Position numbers and translations under genes: made by a program. Below the pieces are notes generated by a model, which did no database searches, was not told the DNA's origin, and worked only from the letters and a program-made list of their open reading frames with translations. Of a stretch of DNA of 64,000 nucleotides, positions 43,011-51,173 are shown one piece after another. The stretch is from RPQJ01 sp963777725 (GTDB taxonomy: Bacteria; Pseudomonadota; Gammaproteobacteria; Steroidobacterales; Steroidobacteraceae). Every line of letters starts with the position of its first letter. Position 1 is the stretch's first letter. The stretch is from positions 95,066-159,065 of the forward strand of contig CAVZRR010000018.1 in NCBI GenBank assembly GCA_963777725.1. Direction: 5' to 3'.

Positions 43011-43229
43011 TCAGGGAAGGGCAACGACAGCGCCGAGTCCGGCGCGGTCGAACCGCTCCTTGAAGCGATCCAGAAACACGGCGAACCCCCAGTCCTTCAC
43101 CAGTGCGGAGGGCGGGCCGAACGCGTCGTAGAGAATCGTGATGCGCTTGGGTTCCTGCGCGTTCAGGGGGGACGTGAACGTCAGGAGCAGGGCGACGACG
43201 GCTGCGGAAGTGGAGTGACGCCGGTTCAT
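43011..43229 (-). pseudogene. Truncated metallo-beta-lactamase-fold protein remnant
   Basis: A 72-residue frame with a signal peptide (residues 1-25) followed by KRITILYDAFG and KDWGFAVFL. Those segments match the first strands of secreted MBL-fold hydrolases, which typically read VLYDxF ... DWGFAALVE ... ILFDTG. The frame stops soon after a degenerate RFDRAG and lacks the HxHxDH zinc motif and all later parts. It is therefore probably the 5' remnant of a deleted or decayed gene, next to the flavoprotein cluster. A genuine short secreted peptide cannot be ruled out. Confidence 0.55.
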
Positions 43230-43233
43230 TGTC

Positions 43234-44751
43234 TTACCGCCTCTGCATCACCCGCGCCGCATTTCGGCCGCTCGCCCCGCTGATCCCGCCGCCGCCGTGC
43301 ACGCCGTTGCCGCACAGGAACAGCCCGTCCACCGGCGTGCGGTGATCGGACCAGCCGGGCAGCGGTCGCATGAGGAAGATCTGGTCGAGGACCAATTGCC
43401 CGTGGTTCAGGTCGCCCTCGGTGAGGCCCCAGTCCTGCTCGAGGTCGAGCGGCGTGACGGATTGCACACCGCGGATCGAGTCGCGCAGCGCCGGCGCGTA
43501 CGATGAGAGCGTGTCGATGGTGCGCGTCTCCAGTGTGACGCGCCCGCTGTTCCAGTCGCCCTGCCGCAGTGCGTACGAAGCGAACTGGTAGTGCACCGAG
43601 ACCACGGGGCCGGCGGTCGTCACCTCGAGGTACGGTCGCTCGGAGATCTCGCCGTACTTCGCCGCATCGTAGGCCTGCTCCAGGTACTTGAGCGTCGGTG
43701 CGACGACGAGCGTGCCCTCGGGCAGGCCGTGTCGGCCGTCGGTCAGCAGGTGCACCTTCGCCACCGAGCCGCGCATCCGGATGGACTGCGTCTGCCACAC
43801 GAACTCGGGCGGCAGTTCGACCGCGCCGACGAGGCCGAGCAGCGTCGTCCGCGGATCGGCGGCGGAGACGACCAGCGATGCAGTGATCTCCTCGCCGCCC
43901 GCGACACGCACGCCCTGCACTTGCTGTTTGTCGACGAGGATTCGCTCGACTGCTGAGGACGTGCGCAGTTCGCCGCCACCGGCGCGCACGGCCGCGACCA
44001 GTGCGTCGGTGAGCGAGGTGCCGCCGCTCGACGGCGGGTGCGCGAGGCCGCCGCGGTTGAGCCAGTTGTGGATCAGCGTAAAGCCGGTGCCCGCCGAGTA
44101 CGCCCCGAGCGTGACGCCGTGGATCGCAAGTGCCCCAATCGCTGCCCTGAGTGGTTCGGACTCGAACCACTCCTCGGTGAACTCGCGCGCCGACATGGAC
44201 AGGCTGCGCATCACGCGGAACATGTCCCTGCGGCCGAGCCGGCGCAGCCGGAGCAGCAGCGAGGCGAGCGGCAGACCTTCGCGCACGAGCTCGCTGCGGA
44301 GCAGGCGGGGCATCGGCGTGCGATAGGCCGCATCGAGGAACTCGGCCGCGCGGTTCATGAACGCGACGAACTCCGGCCAGCGTGCGGCGTCCCGCGCCGA
44401 GAGCCTGCCGATCGACTCGATCGTCGCGGCGTCCCGGGCATCCGTCGTCAACCGCAGCGAACCGCCATCCGGCAGCAGTGAGATATATGGGTCGCGACTC
44501 GTTGCGGTCGCCCGCAGGCCGTGCCGCTCGAGATCGAGGTCGCGCACGATGTCCGGCCGCAGTCGGCCTGAGGCATGCAGCAACGGCGCCTCGACGTCCG
44601 GCCACAGGCGCCGGGCAGCGAGCTGGCCACCCGGCGCTTCGGCACGTTCGAGCACCAGCACCTTGCGGCCGGCCGCGGCGAGATACGCGGCCGTGACGAG
44701 TCCGTTGTGCCCGGCGCCGACGACGATCACGTCGTACTTCGCGGCGCTCAT
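43234..44751 (-). CDS. FAD-dependent oxidoreductase, phytoene desaturase/PYROXD2-like, gene 2 of pair
   Basis: A 505-residue flavoprotein of the COG1233 type (CrtI/PYROXD2-like). The N-terminal dinucleotide fold is YDVIVVGAGHNGLVTAAYLAAAG with the acidic residue in LVLERAE; the C-terminal FAD segment is FLCGNGVHGGGGISGASGRN. It is paralogous to the gene just upstream. Its ATG (44751) overlaps that gene's stop (ATGA). The family contains carotenoid desaturases and many uncharacterised oxidases of alicyclic or unsaturated substrates. There are no carotenoid genes nearby, so a catabolic oxidation in the Rieske/GcvT cluster is more likely. Confidence 0.87.
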   Translation of the reverse strand: MSAAKYDVIVVGAGHNGLVTAAYLAAAGRKVLVLERAEAPGGQLAARRLWPDVEAPLLHASGRLRPDIVRDLDLERHGLRATATSRDPYISLLPDGGSLRLTTDARDAATIESIGRLSARDAARWPEFVAFMNRAAEFLDAAYRTPMPRLLRSELVREGLPLASLLLRLRRLGRRDMFRVMRSLSMSAREFTEEWFESEPLRAAIGALAIHGVTLGAYSAGTGFTLIHNWLNRGGLAHPPSSGGTSLTDALVAAVRAGGGELRTSSAVERILVDKQQVQGVRVAGGEEITASLVVSAADPRTTLLGLVGAVELPPEFVWQTQSIRMRGSVAKVHLLTDGRHGLPEGTLVVAPTLKYLEQAYDAAKYGEISERPYLEVTTAGPVVSVHYQFASYALRQGDWNSGRVTLETRTIDTLSSYAPALRDSIRGVQSVTPLDLEQDWGLTEGDLNHGQLVLDQIFLMRPLPGWSDHRTPVDGLFLCGNGVHGGGGISGASGRNAARVMQRR

Positions 44752-46334
44752 CGCCAGTCCTTGAGGATCTCGTGCGCGGCAAGCTTGCCCGCAGCACCCA
44801 TCACGCCGCCGCCCGGGTGCGCGCCCGAAGCGCCGAAGTAGTAACCCGGCAGCGGCGTGCGGAAGTCCGCCCACTGCGGCGCCGGGCGCAGGAAGAAGAG
44901 CTGGTGCAGCAGCAGCTCGCCGTGAAAGATGTTGCCGCCGGTGATGCCGGCGATGCGCTCGATGTCCTTGGGCGTGATCACCTGCTTGCCGACGATCGCG
45001 CGGCGGATGTTCGGCGCGTAGCGCTCGATCGTGTCGATCACGGTTTCGCCGAACGCGTCGCGCTTCGCATCGTCCCAGCCGCCCTCGATGTCGTAGGGCG
45101 CGTACTGGACGAAGCACGACATCACATGGTGGCCCGGCGGCGCCATGTCCCTGTCGATCATCGACGGGATGATCATGTCGATGTACGGGCGCTGCGAGAA
45201 CTGGCCGTACTTGGCCTCGTCGTAGGCGCGCTCGATGTAGTCGATGCTCGGGCTGATCGAGATCGCGCCGCGGTGCAGCGGACCCTCGCCCGGCAGGCAC
45301 GTGAACTGCGGCAGTTCCGAGAGCGCGATGTTCACCTTGCCCGACGAGCCGCGCACCCGGAAGTCGCGGATCGCCTGCGTGAACTCGTCGGGAAAGTGCT
45401 GCGCGTCGACGAACTGCAGGAAGCTGCGCTTGGGATCGGCGGCCGACATCACGACATTCGCGTGCAGCTCGTCGCCGTTCGCGAGCGCCACGCCGGTGGC
45501 GCGGCCGCCGCGCACGATCACTTTCTCGACAGCCGCGCCGGTCCGGATCTCGACGCCGAGCGCGCGCGCGGAACTCGCGATCGCCGCGCTCACGCCACCG
45601 GTGCCGTTCTTCGCGAATCCCCAGGCGCGGAACGCGCCGTCGATCTCGCCCATGTAGTGGTGCAGCAGCACATAGGCCGTGCCCGGCGAGCGCGGCCCGA
45701 GGAACGTGCCGATGATGCCGCTCGCCGACTTGGTGCCCTTCAACGGGTCGAACTCGAACCACTCGTCGAGCAGGTCCGCCGAGGACTGCGTCACGAGCTT
45801 GGCGATCCGGTAGAGCTCCGACTCGCTCAAGCTCGCGCCGTACTGCCCCAGCTTCAGCAGGCCGCGCAGGTCGCGCCAGCTGAGCGACGACGGATCCGGC
45901 GGCACGAGCCCGATCACCGGCTTGATCGCCTTGGCGGCGCGGGCCATCACGCGCGAATACTCGTCGGCGGCTTCGGCATCCCGCGGCGAGTGGCGATAGA
46001 GCTCGCGCCGCGTCAGGTCGTGGTCGTCCCACGCGGCGAGATAGTCGCCGTTGTCCATCGGGGTGACCGTGCTCGGCAGCGGCAGGATCTTGAGCCCGTG
46101 CCGGGGCAGCTCGAGGTCGCGGATGATCTCCGGCCGCAGCAGGCTGACCACGTACGAGAACTCGGTGAAACGGTAGCCGGGAAAGATCTCCTCGGTGACC
46201 GCGGCGCCGCCCACGACGTCGCGCCGCTCCAGCACGACGACCTTCTTGCCCGCACGTGCGAGATAGGCGCCGGCGATCAGGCCGTTGTGGCCCGCGCCGA
46301 TCACGATCACGTCGTAGCGGCCGGCGCCCGTCAC
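44748..46334 (-). CDS. FAD-dependent oxidoreductase, phytoene desaturase/PYROXD2-like, gene 1 of pair
   Basis: A 528-residue flavoprotein with FAD-binding YDVIVIGAGHNGLIAGAYLARAG, the ERRDVVGGAAVTEEIFPGY segment typical of PYROXD2-like proteins, and a C-terminal YYFGASGAHPGGGVMGAAG motif. It starts with GTG at 46334, overlapping the stop of the GcvT-like gene (GTGA). The two flavoproteins, the GcvT-like protein and the Rieske oxygenase form a gapless run, so they very likely serve one pathway. The substrate is unknown. Confidence 0.87.
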   Translation of the reverse strand: MTGAGRYDVIVIGAGHNGLIAGAYLARAGKKVVVLERRDVVGGAAVTEEIFPGYRFTEFSYVVSLLRPEIIRDLELPRHGLKILPLPSTVTPMDNGDYLAAWDDHDLTRRELYRHSPRDAEAADEYSRVMARAAKAIKPVIGLVPPDPSSLSWRDLRGLLKLGQYGASLSESELYRIAKLVTQSSADLLDEWFEFDPLKGTKSASGIIGTFLGPRSPGTAYVLLHHYMGEIDGAFRAWGFAKNGTGGVSAAIASSARALGVEIRTGAAVEKVIVRGGRATGVALANGDELHANVVMSAADPKRSFLQFVDAQHFPDEFTQAIRDFRVRGSSGKVNIALSELPQFTCLPGEGPLHRGAISISPSIDYIERAYDEAKYGQFSQRPYIDMIIPSMIDRDMAPPGHHVMSCFVQYAPYDIEGGWDDAKRDAFGETVIDTIERYAPNIRRAIVGKQVITPKDIERIAGITGGNIFHGELLLHQLFFLRPAPQWADFRTPLPGYYFGASGAHPGGGVMGAAGKLAAHEILKDWR

Positions 46335-47536
46335 TTGCGTTTCCACTCGGGCTCGTAGAACGGCAACGACACGACCGTGCCCGGCGCATGGCGGCGATGG
46401 TGTTCGACCGTGATTTCGAGGCTGACCCGCGTGCCGGGCTCGTAGTGCGGCCGTTGCAGGTGCACCAGTGCGATGTATTTCTTCAGCACCGGCGACCAGG
46501 TGCTCGTCGAGGCGTAGCCCACCTGCTGGCCGTCGTGCAGCACGGGCAGGCTGCCGCGCACGGCCATGGCCGGAATCTGCGGCGGCAGGCCGACCGCGGC
46601 GTAGAGGCGCTCCAGCCCTTCCCAATCGACCTCGAGGCCGACCATCTTCCAGGCCGATCCCTCGCGCGCCTCACGTTCGAGTGCGCGACGGCCGACGAAG
46701 TAACCCGGCTTGTCGAGCGCGATCGTCCAGCCGAGCCCCATCTCGTAGGGCGAGGATTTCTGGCCGGCGATCCACGCGTGCGTGGCCGCGGTGTAGTCCA
46801 CGTCGAGCATGAAGAGACCCGCTTCGACGCGCGCCATGTCCATCGCCAGGATGCCGCACGCGGCGATCCCGTAGTCGCCACCGGCGGCCATCAACGCGTC
46901 CCAGACGGGCAGGGCGTCCGCCGCGTCCATCCAGATCTCGTAGCCAAGGTCGCCGGTGTAGCCGGTGCGCGAGATCGTCACCGGCCGGTCCGCGAGCACG
47001 TTGGGCGCCATGCGGAAGAACTTGAGTCCGTCCACGGTCGCGCCGCAGCAGCGATTCAGGACCGCGCGCGACTTCGGTCCCTGCAGGCTCAGCGCGGCCA
47101 TCTGGTCGGTGCGCTCGGTGACGCGGACCCGCAGGCCCACTGCATTCATCGCCAGCCAGCGCAGCGCAGGCTCGGCCGAGGTGAGGCGGAAACTCTGCTC
47201 GCCGAGCCGTGTCACCGTGCCGTCGTCGAGCAGCTTGCCGTCGTCGTCGCACCAGCCCGTGTAGTAGACCTGTCCGATCGCGAGCTTCTGGATGTTGCGC
47301 GGCGTGACCTTGTCGAGCAGCCGTGCCGCGTCCGGCCCTTCGATCAGGTACTTCATCAGCGGCGAGACGTCGATCAGCGCGGCGGCGTTGCGGATGGCCC
47401 AGTACTCGCGCTCGAGGCCGAGGTCGTACGACCCGACCGCGATGTGGCCGGCCCAGCGGCGCCAGTTCTGGGGCAGGCACAGCGCCGCGGTGCGCTCGTG
47501 GAACGGCGTGCGCTTGAGCTGGTACAGCTCCGTCAT
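46331..47536 (-). CDS. GcvT-like (aminomethyltransferase family) protein
   Basis: A 401-residue folate-binding protein of the GcvT/T-protein family. Recognisable are LIDVSPLMKYLIEGPDA, GQVYYTGWCDDDGKLLDD, SRTGYTGDLGYEIW and the late GYFVGRRALE. T-family proteins transfer one-carbon units to tetrahydrofolate; relatives include glycine cleavage T-protein, DMSP demethylase DmdA and the vanillate/syringate demethylases LigM/DesA. There are no gcvH or gcvP genes here, so a substrate demethylase role is more likely than glycine cleavage. Its ATG (47536) overlaps the Rieske oxygenase stop. Confidence 0.88.
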   Translation of the reverse strand: MTELYQLKRTPFHERTAALCLPQNWRRWAGHIAVGSYDLGLEREYWAIRNAAALIDVSPLMKYLIEGPDAARLLDKVTPRNIQKLAIGQVYYTGWCDDDGKLLDDGTVTRLGEQSFRLTSAEPALRWLAMNAVGLRVRVTERTDQMAALSLQGPKSRAVLNRCCGATVDGLKFFRMAPNVLADRPVTISRTGYTGDLGYEIWMDAADALPVWDALMAAGGDYGIAACGILAMDMARVEAGLFMLDVDYTAATHAWIAGQKSSPYEMGLGWTIALDKPGYFVGRRALEREAREGSAWKMVGLEVDWEGLERLYAAVGLPPQIPAMAVRGSLPVLHDGQQVGYASTSTWSPVLKKYIALVHLQRPHYEPGTRVSLEITVEHHRRHAPGTVVSLPFYEPEWKRK

Positions 47537-48652
47537 CGCTGCTGCGCGCCCGCACGCAGGTCGGCGTGCAGCAATTGGTGGAACAGCTGCTCGCCCGCCT
47601 CGCGCCGCACCGACAGGCGGCCGGTGTCGTACGCGCGCGAATGCAGCCCGCGCTGCACGGACCGACAGATGCCCTCGTCCTCGTCCTGGACGCGGTTCGC
47701 GATGTCGATCGAGGCGCGGTTGAACTCGCGGGCCGCCTCGGACACGTCGGTAAACCAGAAGTCGAAGATCACCTCGGTCTGGTCCACGCCGCGCGGGTAG
47801 ACGAGGTTCGTGTCCATCACGCCCTCGTACCAGTTGAACATGAAGTTGGGATAGAACCAGTAGTAGAGGGCCCGGTCGCCTTTGCGCACGGCTCCCGTCT
47901 CGCGTTCCGCGCCGCGCGTCACCATCGGGCTCGACTGCAGGCAGTGGCGGCGGCCGTTCTCGATCGTGTACTTGTGGTAGTCGAGCACGCTGCCGAGGCC
48001 CTCGTGCAGGTAGGGCACGTGGTAGCCGCCGTCGAGGTAATTGTCGACGAATACCTTCCAGTTGCAGTCGAACACGTAGTGGCGCCGGTCGAACCAGTGC
48101 AGCTTGCCAAGCTCGAGCGCCCGCACCTGCGCCACCAGCTCGGGGCCGAGGCTTTCCTCGAGCGAGGGGCCGTCCGCGGCGAGGCGCACGAACACCCAGT
48201 TCTCCCACGCCGTGGTGGCGACCGGCATGAGGCCGTGGTCGGCCGGTATCAAAATTACGCACGCCTTCGAACGCGGGCGCGGCCTTGAGCGCGCCTTCGA
48301 GCGTGTAGGTCCAGCCGTGGTAAGGGCATTGCAGCCGCTTTGCGCAGCCTTCGCGCTCGGTCACCACCGCTGCGGCGTGGTGCCGGCAGACGTTGAAGAA
48401 GCCGCGCAGCACCTGGTCACTGCCGCGCACGACCAGCAGCGGTTCGCCGGCGAGCTCCAGCGTGACGAACTGGCCCGGTTCGCGGACCTGGTCGAGCCGG
48501 CACGCGTACTGCCACGTGCTCGCAAACGTGGTCTCGAGCTCCAGCTCGAGGATGCGCGGATCGATGTACCACGAAGCCGGGCAGGTGCTCGCCTCCGCGA
48601 GCGGCCGGCCCGGATCGTAGCGATCGATCAGGTCCATCAACGAGTCTTTCAT
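47533..48652 (-). pseudogene. Rieske non-heme iron oxygenase alpha subunit (one frameshift)
   Basis: A 1120-bp gene, one base longer than a multiple of three, for a protein of about 372 residues. The N-terminal Rieske domain has Cys-Arg-His ... Cys-Pro-Tyr-His (NVCRHHA, LQCPYHGW), and the C-terminal catalytic domain has the mononuclear-iron motif DNYLDGGYHVPYLH. The frame breaks in a run of four T (plus-strand AAAA, 48251-48254) between FEGVRNF and PADHGLMPV; removing one base restores a full-length enzyme. Related proteins hydroxylate or demethylate aromatic compounds, betaines and carnitine. It starts 44 bp after the TonB receptor gene. An indel error seems likelier than decay. Confidence 0.87.
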
Positions 48653-48696
48653 GGCGAGGCACCGTGCGGCCTGTGACGGCCGCACGGCGCGATTCC

Positions 48697-51114
48697 TCAG
48701 AAGTCCTGGGTGAACTTCAAGCCGATCGTGCGCGGCTGGTTCGGGATGTAGTACGGGTTGCCGCCGCAGACGCTGGTCGTGCACTGCGCATACGTGAAGG
48801 CGCGACCGCGTTCGTCGAACGCGTTGCGCACGAACAGGGTCAGCGTGTAGCTGCCCATCGCGATGCCGCCCGACAGGTCGAACACGGTATAGGCGTCCTG
48901 CTTGCCGAACAGCTCCCGGTCGAGGCGCTGCAGGTCGGAGTAGCTGCTGCCCTCGTGCACGACGACACCCTGCACGTTCGCGTCGTAGTCGCCGGCCTTG
49001 AACGTGTAACGGGCCGTCAGGTTCGCCTTGAACTCCGGCGTCACCGGCAGGCGATCCCCTTCGAAGGCGGTCGGCGGCTCGTCGGGATTCGGCACGTAGT
49101 CCTCGGTGAGCTCCGTGTCGAGCAGCATCAGTCCGCCGCTCAACGTCAGGTCGTCCGTCGCCGCCCACATCATGTCCATCTCGACGCCGAGGATCTCGGC
49201 CGAACCGGCGTTGCGGATCACCGTCAGGCCGGCGCCGCTCGGCGGCAGGAACGAGAACTGGATGTCGTCCCACTCCTCGAGGAAAAGCGCGCCGTTGAAG
49301 CGGACGCGGTTGTCCGCCCACATGGTCTTCCAGCCGAGCTCGTAGTTCGTCAGGTAGTCCGACTCGTACGGCGGCACCGTGCCGTTGCGGTTGATGCCGC
49401 CCGGCCGGAAGCCCTCGGAGTAGGTTGCGTAGACCAGCCGGTCGTCGCTGAATCGATAGGTCACGTTGAACCGCGGCACCGTGCCGTCCTCGTCGACCGC
49501 GTCGTCGAGGTTGGTGCAGGGCGAGCCCCTGAATTGCTGGTCCGAGAAGCAGAGCGCCTCGCCGTAGTTGCTGCTGTAGTTGTCGTTGAAGCCGAAGAAC
49601 CCCTTCAGCGAGTTCTCGGTCTTGAACCAGCGCAAGCCGGCCGAGGCCGTCAGCTGGTCCGTGAAGTCGTACGACAGCTCGCCGAAGATCGCCTCTTCGG
49701 TGTCTTCCCGCAGCTGGTTGGTCAGCCAGATCGTGTCCGGCCAACCGGTGACCTCGATCGGGAAGTACTCCCCGCCGTCGAGGAAGCCGCCGAGGTTGCG
49801 GATCTGGTAGTTCTGGAAGATCTCGTGTTCCTGCTTCTGGTAGAACAGGCCGCCCACGGCGCGGAAGCGGTTGTCCCGCGGCGATGCAATGCGGATCTCG
49901 TGGCTCTGCCGCGTGTAGCCGTCGGTTGCGTGGATGAACTGCGACGGGTCATCGAGAGGCACGCCAGCGTCGTCGCCAAAGTATGCGCCGTACCCGCAGC
50001 ACTCGTCGTAGAAGAACGAGTAATCGCCGTAGTCCTGGTCGAGGACCACGTCGCGATCGAGGTAGGCGCCCGCATAGACGACGTCGAAGTTGCCGATCCG
50101 TCCCTCGACGGTCAGCGCTGCCTGCACCCACTCGTCTTCGGACTGCTCGGGGTAGAAATGCGCGATCTCGAGGTCGCCTACTGCCGGGTCATAAGAGAAG
50201 TTGCCGTTCGCTTCCTGCTTCTGGCCCATCACCGCCGGCGTGATCGTCCAGTTGTCGTTCAGGTCCACGCGCAACGCGGCGCGCGCGCCGTACGTGTCGA
50301 CATCGTTGTAGTCGCTCTTCGCTCGCGCCGGGCTGGTCGTGCAGCCCGGCGGCGGCGTCCGGCTGTTGCTGATGCAGCCGCCGGAGGTCGGAAACGTTCG
50401 CGTGGCCTGCACGTTGTCGATGTAGCCCGCGTCGTGGCGCACCCAGCCGACGAGCCGGACGGCGGCCTTCTCGGACAGGGGCAGGTTGACGAAGCCCTCG
50501 GCCAGGTAACCCGTGCCGCCGTCGGTGACCGTGTTGCCTTCGAGCCCATAGCCCGCCTCGAACCCCGACGGGTCGGGCCGGTTGGTGATGATGCGGATGG
50601 TGCCGGCCTGTGAGCTCGCGCCGTACAGCGTGCCCTGCGGGCCGGCCAGCGCCTCGACTCGCGCGACGTCGTAGAGGTGCACGTCGAGCGCGCCCTGGAT
50701 CGTCGTGATCGGCTGCTCGTCGAGGTACATGCCGACGCTCGGCGACGGGCCCGAGTGGTTGTTGTTCTCGCCGCTCGCGACGCCGCGGAAGTACGCGAGG
50801 CCAAACCCCGGCCCGATGGTCGTGAACGAGACGCTGGGCAGGAACCGCACGTAGTCGTTGAACGCGCTGATCTGCAGTTCGTCGAGTCGCTCCGAGCCGA
50901 TCGCCTGGATGCTGAGCGGCACCTTCTGCAGGTTCTCCTCGCGCTTCTGCGCGGTGACGATGATCTCCTCGAGGCCGCCCGAAGACACCTGCTGTGCCAG
51001 CGCGACCGGCGTGCCGGCGAGCAGCAGCGGAGCGAGCGGCAAGCCGGCCAGCACACGGCCGCGGAGTTGCGCCGCCACGGCGTGCCGCAGCGATCGAGTC
51101 TCGTTCTTGTGCAT
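48697..51114 (-). CDS. TonB-dependent outer-membrane receptor
   Basis: An 805-residue receptor. A long signal peptide (about 1-40) is followed by a TonB box-like EEIIVTAQKRE, a plug domain (GPQGTLYGASSQAGTIRIITNRP) and a beta-barrel that ends in GLKFTQDF with a terminal Phe. It belongs to the group common in sphingomonads and steroid- or lignin-degrading gammaproteobacteria. The promoter may lie in the 59-bp gap before it; the TPR-sulfotransferase gene is upstream on the same strand. With the Rieske/GcvT/flavoprotein genes downstream it probably takes up the substrate of that pathway. Confidence 0.94.
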   Translation of the reverse strand: MHKNETRSLRHAVAAQLRGRVLAGLPLAPLLLAGTPVALAQQVSSGGLEEIIVTAQKREENLQKVPLSIQAIGSERLDELQISAFNDYVRFLPSVSFTTIGPGFGLAYFRGVASGENNNHSGPSPSVGMYLDEQPITTIQGALDVHLYDVARVEALAGPQGTLYGASSQAGTIRIITNRPDPSGFEAGYGLEGNTVTDGGTGYLAEGFVNLPLSEKAAVRLVGWVRHDAGYIDNVQATRTFPTSGGCISNSRTPPPGCTTSPARAKSDYNDVDTYGARAALRVDLNDNWTITPAVMGQKQEANGNFSYDPAVGDLEIAHFYPEQSEDEWVQAALTVEGRIGNFDVVYAGAYLDRDVVLDQDYGDYSFFYDECCGYGAYFGDDAGVPLDDPSQFIHATDGYTRQSHEIRIASPRDNRFRAVGGLFYQKQEHEIFQNYQIRNLGGFLDGGEYFPIEVTGWPDTIWLTNQLREDTEEAIFGELSYDFTDQLTASAGLRWFKTENSLKGFFGFNDNYSSNYGEALCFSDQQFRGSPCTNLDDAVDEDGTVPRFNVTYRFSDDRLVYATYSEGFRPGGINRNGTVPPYESDYLTNYELGWKTMWADNRVRFNGALFLEEWDDIQFSFLPPSGAGLTVIRNAGSAEILGVEMDMMWAATDDLTLSGGLMLLDTELTEDYVPNPDEPPTAFEGDRLPVTPEFKANLTARYTFKAGDYDANVQGVVVHEGSSYSDLQRLDRELFGKQDAYTVFDLSGGIAMGSYTLTLFVRNAFDERGRAFTYAQCTTSVCGGNPYYIPNQPRTIGLKFTQDF

Positions 51115-51173
51115 TCGATGGGTCCCCCGGGTTTGTGGTCGTATTCTCTATGCGCAACGCGCGTCACGGCAAA

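Noticed and set aside
46331..49744. Single minus-strand frame of more than 1100 codons spanning the GcvT-like gene, most of the Rieske gene and part of the TonB receptor
   Set aside because: Homology shows three separate genes in sequence. The frame of the GcvT-like gene simply coincides with the Rieske N-terminal frame, and the Rieske gene switches frames at 48251.
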